NCBI RefSeq assembly: GCF_050003625.1
Contig: NC_134397.1
Location: 218,984,537 to 219,048,536 of the forward strand
Direction: 5' to 3'
DNA length: 64,000 bases
DNA from: Haematobia irritans
Lineage: Eukaryota > Arthropoda > Insecta > Diptera > Muscidae
A model generated the notes under the pieces. That model was not told where the DNA came from and made no database searches. It was given only the letters and a program-made list of their open reading frames with translations. Positions 55,255 to 64,000 of this stretch are shown here, piece by piece (the stretch's first letter is position 1; each line of letters begins with the position of its first letter). Position numbers and translations under genes: made by a program.

Positions 55255-56960
55255 ACAAATTGGAGAAAATTTTACTAGAAAATTCTATTTCTACAGAAAT
55301 TTTGTAAAAATTTTATTTCTATAGGGAGTTTTACCAAAATTATTTTTTTATAGAAACTTAGGTCAACAATCGGAGCCAACGTGGTGCAGTGGTTAGCATG
55401 CCCGCCTTGCTTCGATTCCTGCTTCGACCAAACACCAAAAAGTTTTTCAGAGGTGGATTATCCCACCTCAGTAATGCTGGTGACATTTCTGAGGGTTTCA
55501 AAGCTTCTCTAAGTGGTTTCATTGCAATGTGGAACGTCGTTCGGACTCGGCTATAAAAAGGAGGTCACTTGTCATTGAGCTTAACATGGAATCGGGCAGC
55601 ACTCAGTGATAAGAGAGAAGTTCACCAATGTGGTATCACAATGAACTGAATAGTCTAAGTGAGCCTGATACATCGGGCTGCCACCTAACCTAGCCTAACC
55701 TAGGTCAACAATTTATTTCTATTTTTTAAAAATTTTGTTTCTATCAAAAATCTTGTCAAAATTTCATTCTATAGAAAATTTTGTCAAAATTTTATTTCTA
55801 TAGAAAATTTTCTCAAAATTTTATTTCTGTAGAAAATTTTGTTAAAATTTTATTTCTATAGAAAATTTTGTTAAAATTTTATTTCTATAGAAAATTTTGT
55901 TAAAATTTTGACAAAATTTTCAATGGAAATAAAATTTTGACAAAATTTTTTATAGAAATAAATTTTTGACAAAATTTTCTATGGAAATAAAATTTTTGCA
56001 AATTTGTCTACAGAAATACAATTTTGACAAAATTTTCTATAGAAATAAAATTGGGCAAAATTTTCTATAGAAATAAAATTTTGACAGCATTTTCTATAGA
56101 AATAAAATTTTGACAGCACTTTTTATAGAAATACAATTTTGAGAACATTTTCTATAGAAATAAAATTTTCTTTAGATATAAAATTCTAAGGTTTCTTTAG
56201 AAATAAAATTTTGACAACATTTTCTATACAAATAAAATGTTTGCAAATTTGTCTACAGAAATACAATTTTGACAAAATTTTCTATAGAAATAAAATTGGG
56301 CAAAATTTTCTATAGAAATAAAATTTTGACAGCATTTTCTATAGAAATAATATTTTGACAGCACTTTTTATAGAAATACAATTTTGAGGACATTTTCTAT
56401 AGAAATAAAATTTTCTTTAGATATAAAATTCTAAGGTTTCTTTAGAAATAAAATTTTGACAACATTTTCTATACAAATAAAATGTTGAAAAAATTTATAG
56501 AAATAAAATTTTAAAAAATTTTTCTATAGAAATAATATTTTAACAAAATTTTCTATAGAATAAAATGTTAACAAAATTTTCTATAGAAATAAAATGTTCA
56601 CAAAATTTTCTATTTTGTCAAAATTTTATTTCCATAGAAATTTTTGTCAAAATTTTATTTCCATAGAAAATTTTTCGTCAAATTTTATTTCTATAGAAAA
56701 TTTCGTCAAAAATTTATTTCTATAGAAAATTTTGTCAAAAATTTATTTCTATAGAAAATTTTGTCAAAAATTTATTTCTATAGAAATTTTTATCAAAATT
56801 TTATTTCTTGAGAAAATTTTGTCCAAATTTTATTTCCAAAGAAATTTTTGCCAAAATTTTATTTCCATTGAAAATTTTGTCAAAATTTTATTTCTATAGA
56901 AAATTTCGTCAAAATTTTATTTCTACATTTTATGTCTATAGAAAAATTTGCTATAGAAAT
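55255..56960. repeat. 30-bp satellite array S4 with inverted block
   Basis: Dyad satellite. It reads in plus orientation to about 55905, reverses (ACAAAATTTTCTATAGAAAT) to about 56610, then returns. Within the inverted block a 245-bp segment is tandemly duplicated (55998-56242 and 56243-56487), marked by GCAAATTTGTCTACAGAAAT and AAATTGGGCAAAATTTTC. A SINE lies at 55382-55700. Confidence 0.85.
55382..55700 (+). mobile_element. tRNA-derived SINE with internal deletion in the head
   Basis: Starts GAGCCAACGTGGTGCAGTGG. About 17 bases between the two pol III boxes are missing. It ends in CTAACCTAGCCTAACC. Target duplication TAGGTCAACAAT occurs at 55369-55380 and 55701-55712. Confidence 0.85.
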
Positions 56961-58440
56961 ACAATAAAAACTAATGAATACAAATTTATTTCCCATTAAA
57001 CAAAACTTAATTTTACATGAGAATTTGTCTTAAATGTATGCTTTGTGTAAGTTAAGGCCCCCCACCCACAAAAAATTATTGGCTATGCCAATAGGTGGAA
57101 AACTCAATCGAAAGGAAAACGCTTTCAATGAAAAATTTAGCGATTTTTAGTCAAGAAAAAAAGCTTTGCTGTCATATTCTGTATAAAATAAAATGTGCCC
57201 TCTACCATATTTTTTCAGTGTACAAAGTCCTCTAGTCCATAATATCTTTCGCATGGGTCCATTTTCATTAATTTAGTTGGATTATGTAGAGTGACATATA
57301 CAAAAAAAAAGGTAACATAGACTTATGCTATTTTCACCATCACAGGCTTATGTTACTGCTAAAATTCCTCAGAGAATAAAAATGTCAATGTTTGCATTGT
57401 CAATATCGGCAGCAGGAATCCCCCCCCCCCCTACATTTGCCGATTAAGGTCATTGGGGTATTATTAAAATCTTAACGAATGAGAATGGCCACAGCCACTG
57501 TGTGAGAATGTAACTATCAATTAGAAAATTTTGTATGGTATCCATAATTTATGTTTTCCATCAAAATGAATTAAATCGAATTTTGAAATAAATTTTATAG
57601 TTGAACTAAATGGGTGTATGTGTGCTGGTGTGTGTGTGTGTGTGTGATTTTGTGTTTAGTTTAGTAATGCTTGGACAAGTTCTATATACAGCTAATAACA
57701 GTTTAATTACAGCTTACAAAACATTAATCTCACTTGTCAAAAAAAAAAAAAAACAACGGATAGGGAAATCATCTAATGTGAAGGATTAACGGTGATAGTA
57801 AATTGGTTTTATGGTGGACGTGGAATCAGGGGGTTGTTTTTATGAATGAAACCCTGAAATCGGAAGAGCTTAAACATATTTGTTATAAAAGAAAATCAAT
57901 TTAAATAATATAAACATGAAGTAAACACCACAATTGTTTTGTTATGTTGTCTTATTTGATTTAAATGATCATAAATGATAAATACATTTAATATTATTGT
58001 CAGTATAAAACAAATTAGCTTCCGTCTTAGAGAGTAAACAAATTGTAAATAAAAAAAAACAGAAATGAGTGACGGTAATTTAAGTAAATGTTTTTTTTTA
58101 TACGGAATCAAAAGTGTTTACAGAGTCCATATCTATTGAATTTTTATACTGAATGTTTAATAAATCTGAGGATGCATGGAATCTTTACAACTTCCTGTTA
58201 TTTACCAATAATTAATGAATATTTGAGAGATTATCATGTCAATTCATTCCAAAAAAAAAAATATATATATATTATGGCAGATTAGATTATACGATTATAT
58301 TTGTTAAATCCACGTAGAAAATTTGCCAGCTTTATAAGAACTACTTCCTATTTTTGGTATTATCAAATCGAGTTTCAATAAAATAATACTACAAATGCTT
58401 TTATTTTTCCGCAAGTTCATTTTTTACGATTTTTTTCAAA
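56961..58440. other. AT-rich sequence with simple repeats
   Basis: A C12 tract (about 57420-57432) and a (GT)n microsatellite (57628-57646) are present. Small frames at 57896-58111 and 58088-58285 have no recognisable domain. Confidence 0.45.
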
Positions 58441-58444
58441 GTGT

Positions 58445-58670
58445 TTCGGCCAGACCGAATCTTATGTACCCTCCACCATGGATTGCGTAAGAACTTCTAG
58501 TAAGAACTGTCATCCACAATCGAATTACGTTGGTTGTGGTAATACTTACCGATGACAAGGTATCTTAAAACTTCTTAAAATCATCTTCTGAATTGTAAGT
58601 TAGTCTGTAAGTGGTATATATTAGGCAAAAAACAGATTAGATTCGTATATAATTCAGTTTGTTATTTTTT
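58445..58670 (+). mobile_element. G1-family head fragment
   Basis: TTCGGCCAGACCGAATCTTA and ATGTACCCTCCACCATGG, then CATCCACAATCGAATTACG, as in the head-proximal part of 60023-61553. No 153-bp units follow. Confidence 0.65.
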
Positions 58671-58930
58671 TTTAGCAACTCAAACCGCGCGAACTGATTT
58701 ATGACTTTTGACATAAGCTTCATGTGTTGTATTGTCAGTTGTATTAAATTTTTTGTAGAGAAGAATATAAATAATGATTTGGGACGATTTTCAACCAAAT
58801 CGTGTGAGATTTTTCAGAGATATGATTTTTCAAATTTTTCTGGGATAAAAACATTCCTGTCGTCCCGAAACGGTTAAGAGAATATAGACAAACGAAATTT
58901 TTGTGATTCCGAATATCGGAACATACCCCA

Positions 58931-59180
58931 CACGCAGAGAAGGAATATGATCACCTCAAACATGTTTCAAGACCAAAATGTTATTTTTGTATGGTGACCA
59001 TGTAACATGTTTGTCACTAAAATGTAATTTTCTCGTCAAATATAACCTACTTGCCGAAATCAGATACATGATTTCCGAGAAAATAACATGGTTGCAAAAA
59101 CCATGTTACTCGGTCACCACCCAAACATAACATTTAGCTCTTAAAACATGTTTGAGGTAATCATAGTCCCTCTCTGGGTG
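58931..59180. mobile_element. Fold-back MITE, 250 bp
   Basis: The first 41 bases (58931-58971) pair with the last 41 (59140-59180) at 36 positions. Inner sequence also pairs (GGTGACCATGTAACATG with CATGTTACTCGGTCACC), so nearly the whole element is one hairpin. CA lies on both sides. No ORF. Confidence 0.8.
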
Positions 59181-60022
59181 CACTATGTACACGCCGCCCA
59201 CTTCTTTGTTGTTAAAATTTGATCTTAAAATATTTCTCATTTGCATTTACAACAAATTGATCTATGTTTGTAAGGCATTGTTAATTTTTTAGTAATTACC
59301 CAGCAAAAAATATTGGAAGTTGTTGTACAAATATTTCATTTAAACCGTATCCCGGGATACCCTATCGATTTTTTCCAATTCTGATGCAGTCCTTTTGGAC
59401 AAGTCTTAGAAAGTACGGAATTAGGTCGCTTGAAGTGAAAATTAAGTTTTGGACAATTAATTAGAAAATCAATAAAAAATTAAAAAAATAATAAAAAAAA
59501 ATTAAAAAAGTTCATCTCCGATTTGAACCTGTGCTGTTTGGCTTTTTGACTTTCATGGAAGTGAAAATGATAAGGTTTTGCAAATTTTGATCATTTTTAA
59601 TTTGTTGTTAATTTTTAATGGAAAAAACATATTCATACAAAAATATATGGCGAAAAAAAAAAAACAAAACAAAACCAATGTAAAACATAATAAAATATTT
59701 TTTTAGAAAAATATTTAATAAAAAAATTGCCGCTGGTAAGATTTGAACGAGCGGTCTTTATTTTTTTCATTAATAATAATAAAGAACATCTCAGGAAGTA
59801 GTTAGAATATCATGCCGTGGTATCATATTAGGTTCATATCACAAACATTTTAATCGACCTTTGAGGCTGAGTGTGCTAAGGCATTCTGTTATGGTACCAA
59901 CAGACCCAGTTTCAATTCCGGATGGAAGCGAAGAAGTTTTTCAATTTGTAAAAATTAGCAAATAAGAAAATAAAAGTGTAACAAAAAATAGTGATAAAAA
60001 TAAAAATGAAATGGAAAAATAA
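59181..60022 (+). other. AT-rich DNA with SINE-like and MITE fragments
   Basis: TTACCCAGCAAAAAATATTG at 59296 is a CCCAGC MITE end. 59755-59960 is the second SINE-like repeat, in plus orientation (CTGAGTGTGCTAAGGCATTC, GTTTCAATTCCGG), matching 23975-24185 inverted. Confidence 0.5.
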
Positions 60023-61553
60023 ATATATACGGCCGTAAGTTCGGCCATGCCGAATCTTATGTACCCTCAATCATGGATTGCGTAGAAACTTCTACTAAAG
60101 ACCGTCATCCACAATCAGATTACTTGGCTTGCGGTAACACTTGCCGATGGAAAGGTATCTTAAAAAATCCTTAACACCGTCTTCTAAATTGTAAGTTAGT
60201 CCATACGGGGGATATATTAAACAAAAAAGGCCGATTTAAGACGTATATAATTCAGTTCGACAAAATTTCTATGGAAATTAAAATTTGACATAATTTTCTA
60301 TAAAAATAAAATTTTGACAAAATTTTCTATAGAAATAAAAATTTGAACAAAATTTTCTATAGAAATAAAAATTTAATAAAATTTTCTATAGAAATAAAAA
60401 TTTAACAAAATTATCTATAGAAATAAAATGTTGATAAAATTTTCTAAAGAAAATAAAATTTTGATAAAATTTTCTAAAGAAATAACATCTTGAAAAAATT
60501 TTCTAAAGAAATAACATCTTGACAAAATTTTCTACAGAAATAAATTTTTGACAAAATTTTCTATATAAATAAAATTTTGGTAGATTATTTTTGGCGATAT
60601 GGACCAATCTTTGTGTGATTGGACATATAACTATAGGCCTATATGGACCAAATCGGATGAATTTTGCTCCTCCTCTTAAAGGCTCCGGAGGTCAAATCTG
60701 GGAATCCGGTTTATATGGGGGCTATATATAATTATGGAGCTATATGGACCAATTTTTGCATGGTTGTTATAGACCATATACTGACACCACGTACCAAATT
60801 TCAACTGGATCGGATGAAATTTGCTCCTCTAAGAGGCTCCGGAGGTCAAATCTGGGGATCGGTTTATATGGGGGCTATATATTATTATGGACCTATATGG
60901 ACCAATTTTTGCTTGGTTGTTAGATACCATATACTGACACCACGTACCAAATTTCAACTGGATCAGAAAAATTTTGCTCCTCTAGGAGGCTCCGAAGGTC
61001 AAATCTGGGAATCCGGTTTATATGGGGGCTATATATAATTATGGACCGATATGGACCAACTTTTGTATGGTTGTTATAGACCATATACTTACACCACACG
61101 CCAAATCTGGGGGGTCGGTTTATATGGGGGCTATACGTAAAAGTGGACCGATATGGACCAATTTTTGCATGGTTGTTAGAGACTATATACTAACACCACG
61201 TACCAAACTTCAGCCGGATCGGATTAGATTTGCTTCTCTTAGAGCAATCGCAAGCCAAATTTGGGGGTCCGTTTATATGGGGGCTATACGTAAAAGTGGA
61301 CCGATATGGCCCATTTGCAATACCATCCGACCTACATCAATAACAACTACTTGTGCCAAGTTTCAAGTCGATAGCTTGTTTCGTTCGGAAGTTAGCGTGA
61401 TTTCAACAGACGGGCGGACGGACATGCTCAAATTGACCCAGAATTTCACCACGACCCAGAATATATATACTTTATGGGGTCTTAGAGCAATATTTCGATG
61501 TGTTACAAACGGAATGACAAAGTTAAATACTATCCTATTGTGGAGGGTATAAA
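60023..61553 (+). mobile_element. 153-bp-unit element, family G1, copy d (with satellite block)
   Basis: Head ATATATACGGCCGTAAGTTC with a mutated palindrome (TTCGGCCATGCCGAA). Then a 30-bp satellite block in inverted orientation (60250-60595) and G1 units (MGAIYNYG.IWTNFCMVV.DHILTPRTKFQ). The tail has GACGGGCGGACGGACATG, ATATATATACTTTATGGGG and GTGTTACAAACG, with a terminal TGTGGAGGGTATAAA. The 124- and 176-codon frames are unit translations. Confidence 0.75.
60250..60595 (-). repeat. 30-bp satellite block S5 inside G1 element
   Basis: About eleven units of ACAAAATTTTCTATAGAAAT between the G1 head and its 153-bp array. Confidence 0.8.
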
Positions 61554-61569
61554 TTTTTTTTTTAAATAT

Positions 61570-61766
61570 CTTCATCCAAATGAACTTCCAAGGCACAATT
61601 TCTAAAGCAATGCAAAGTATACAAAAATGGAGTACTAGCGACGCCATCTATGTGTCAGACTGGGGACTTATCAGCCAACCTGTTACTTTATGGGGTCTTA
61701 GAGCAATATTTCGATGTGTTACAAACGGAATGACACCTCCACCCATCCTGTGGTGGAGGGTAGGTT
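61570..61766 (+). mobile_element. Fragments: CCCAGC-type MITE end and G1 tail
   Basis: 61570-61622 matches the reverse complement of the MITE end at 21610-21665. 61681-61766 is a G1 tail (ACTTTATGGGGTCTTAGAGC, ATTTCGATGTGTTACAAACG, GTGGTGGAGGGTA). Confidence 0.6.
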
Positions 61767-62153
61767 AGGTTAGGTTAGGTTATGTGGGAGCCACCGTGGT
61801 GCAATGGTTAGCATGCCCTGAGGGTTGGGAGCCACCGTGGTGCAATGGTTAGCATGCCCGCCTTGCATACACAAGGTCGTGGGTTCGATTCCTGCTTCGA
61901 CCGAACACTAAAAAATTTTCAGCGGTGGATTATCCCACCTCAGTAATGCTGGTAACATTTCTGAGGGTTTCAAAGCTTCTCTAAGTGGTTTCATTGGAAT
62001 GTGTAACGCCGTTCGGACTCGCCTATAAAAAGGAGGTCCCTTGTCATTGAGGTTAACATGGAATCGGGCAGCACTCAGTGATAAGAGAGAAGTTCATCAC
62101 TGTGGTATCACAATGGACTGAATAGTCTAAGTGAGCCTGATACATCGGGCTAA
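61761..62153 (+). mobile_element. tRNA-derived SINE with duplicated head and inverted tail
   Basis: A (GGTTA)4-type tract (61764-61783), which is the SINE tail in inverse orientation, is followed by a short head (GGGAGCCACCGTGGTGCAAT, 61787) cut after about 40 nt. A full SINE then runs from about 61829: A-box region, GGTTCGATTCC B box, family body, ending TACATCGGGC. Head reduplication recalls the dimer at 2968-3529. Confidence 0.85.
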
Positions 62154-63704
62154 TAATAATTTTAATAATGATTTTAAAGAAAATATTTTAGAGCAATTGA
62201 CATAGTAATGTTTTATTTATGTTATATCCTAAATTTTTCTTAGCTCGAGATGGAACATTTCGTAGAGGAATAATTAACCAAATGTAATTTACTTGATTGG
62301 ATTTTTTAAAGAAAAAATATTGTTTGTATATAAACAAATGCTTCATATTTTCCAAAAAGTTAAACATTTTTAGTTTGCATCGAATTTGTAATCCAAGGAC
62401 CATTATTTGGTTGACCATATTCAACGTTGGTTTGATTTTGAATTGAATCCATAGAATATGATTTGTGTTAATGCGTTTATGTAAATGACTAAATATTTGA
62501 ACTGGATCTTGCTGTTGATCTTTTATGCCTATTTCTGTAACAAAAGCCTAGTAAATATTAAAATATGACCTTCTATCTATGTAGTATAGATGCCGGTTTG
62601 AATGATAAACATCAATGATTCACTTTAGTTGTATCGATTTCATAAAAAAATGGGAAGATATTTAATAGCTAACTGGACCAGATATATGAGAATAACGCTG
62701 TTCACACTTCAATGAAATAAAATTCATAATTTCTGCAAAATTTAAATACTTAAGACAAAATGGGAGTGTTGTGGCAATTCCGAGTTGACAGCAACCACAA
62801 CATTGCGTTTGACATTAAAATAGGTGGCCTAAACAACAGCACATCTTTAATAAACGTTGCGAAGAAATTATTAAAATTTAAATTTTAAAAATTAAATTAA
62901 ATTTAAAATTAATTAAAATTTTTTAATTTTTTTTTAATTTTTTTTTTTAAATTTTTTTTAATTTCTTGGTATATTTTTTTTAATTCTTGCGGTATTTTCG
63001 ACATGGCTTGAAAATAATATTTTTGGGAAATTTATTTTAAATATTCTACAATATTTTCTTACCAAATATGCAAATAGGCACATATTTAGGAGAAATTATT
63101 AAATTTTGAATTGATATTTTTTGTAGAGAATATTTTTAGTTTTTGCTGTATGAAATTCTCTATAATCTAACAAAAAATTGATTTATTTTTTGCAAAAAAC
63201 ACCCTAATATTTTTGGGAAATTTATTTTCTATATTCTACAAGATAACCTTATGTAAATTCCCTGGGAATTTAAAAGCATATTACACACTTTTTATTTACA
63301 TTATAATTTTTTTCTAATATTTTTTTTAAACGGAAAATTACATATGCATTTTGAATGGATTAGCAAGACACGCTTATTGAATTTATTGATAATAAAAAAA
63401 CTGTAAATGCCGACTCACCCTGGGTGACAAAATGAAAAATGAATATACATGAATAAAAATTAATATGTTGCTAATATGTTAATATAACTAGTATAGACAA
63501 TTTTAAAAATATTTATGTTAAGATAATGAACAATTTATAATGCTCTTCCAAATACACCAATTGCATTGCCAAACTAATTTCATTTGTATTGAACTAAATA
63601 GAATTAAACTTAAGTGAAAGTAAAATAAGGATGATACTTACACATTTTAATTTCAATAGATTACCTTAGGACCTAAGTACTTTATTTTCCGCTTATTCCC
63701 TAGC
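62154..63704. other. AT-rich sequence without recognised gene
   Basis: Includes an extreme AAATTT/TTAATT low-complexity tract (62870-62970) and a duplicated ATATTTTTGGGAAATTTATTTT segment (63018 and 63206). The 78-codon minus frame at 62188-62424 is unsupported. Confidence 0.4.
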
Positions 63705-63880
63705 AAAACAGAGCTTCCAAAAAATAATTTGGATCCCCAAACGCAAGTATTTAGTGAAAACTTTGATCATATCCAATGTATTTTACATGGGCTTGTCATA
63801 GGACGGGAGAAATTCGTTTTCGGATCCTTTGCATTATTTGAGAAGTTGCGCCTTGGAAGTTGATTTTAATGAAGAAATAA
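63705..63880 (+). mobile_element. Undisrupted relative of the 20905-21670 MITE
   Basis: CCCTAGCAAAACAGAGCTTCC, GGATCCCCAAACGC, ACATGGGCTTGTCATAGGAC and TTGATTTTAATGAAG follow the same order as the two halves at 20905-21009 and 21581-21670, but without the internal 567-bp MITE. Confidence 0.6.
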
Positions 63881-64000
63881 AAAAAAAACAAAACAACTAA
63901 AAAAAAAGTTTTAACCAATTTCGGTTTTTATTATTATAAGTATTTTTTTACTTTTATATTTTAATTGAATAATTTTCACAATTTGGAAAAGTATTCCGCT

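Noticed and set aside
61761..61785. Telomere repeat (TTAGG)n
   Set aside because: It is the tail of a SINE in inverse orientation; similar CTAACC tails occur at other SINE copies.
61829..61905. Functional tRNA gene
   Set aside because: A and B boxes are present but the sequence is the head of the SINE family, repeated in several dispersed copies and without a proper acceptor stem.

Overview
The window looks like a repeat-dense, AT-rich stretch of a higher fly genome, most likely a calyptrate muscoid (Musca/Stomoxys/Haematobia-like). The reasons are the family content: a BEL/Pao LTR retrotransposon, DD37E and Tc1-type transposases, jockey-type LINEs, a tRNA-derived SINE, a short Helitron, many TA-target MITEs, and long arrays of a 30-bp satellite. 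No complete host gene is visible. The only host-gene candidates are a TATA promoter with a 12-codon first exon and consensus donor (53875-54503, +) and small exon-like blocks with paired splice sites at the left edge (about 60-1136 and 2243-2632).

Layout. 1-2640: MITE, tandem duplications and exon-like blocks. 2745-8105: 30-bp satellite with a SINE dimer and a duplicated 428-bp-period repeat inside it. 8190-20865: a Tc1-like transposase relic split by a 12,061-bp BEL/Pao element (8700-20760, minus strand) with two apparently identical 476-bp LTRs, a 5-bp ACCAC target duplication, an intact Gag-Pol ORF, and a second Gag/protease-like ORF in the env position. 20905-24395: nested MITEs, a Helitron (21739-23968) and SINE/MITE fragments. 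24893-25750: AT-rich repeat. 25940-29150: satellite carrying a broken DD37E mariner-like element. 30568-31900, 33756-36860, 37328-39065, 42640-43800, 44482-46192, 48446-51154 and 60023-61553: members of three related element families built on a 153-bp tandem unit, one of them hit by a second DD37E element. 39669-41563: 5'-truncated jockey-type LINE. 46200-47500: older LINE relic. 51155-53400: mostly MITE relics. 53400-54503: promoter and first exon. 55255-56960: satellite with an inverted block. 56960-64000: AT-rich DNA with a fold-back MITE, SINEs and element fragments.

How the parts relate: most of the window is a record of nested insertions whose order can be read from target duplications (BEL into Tc1; DD37E into a 153-bp element; SINE into a 153-bp element; MITE into a 153-bp element; MITE into a related MITE). 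The two observations most likely to repay follow-up are (i) the BEL third ORF, apparently reached by splicing, which carries three zinc knuckles and a protease-like fold without the catalytic aspartate, and (ii) the common 153-bp (51-codon) architecture shared by three otherwise divergent dispersed families, with palindromic heads, GTCY microsatellite tails and a terminal hairpin.
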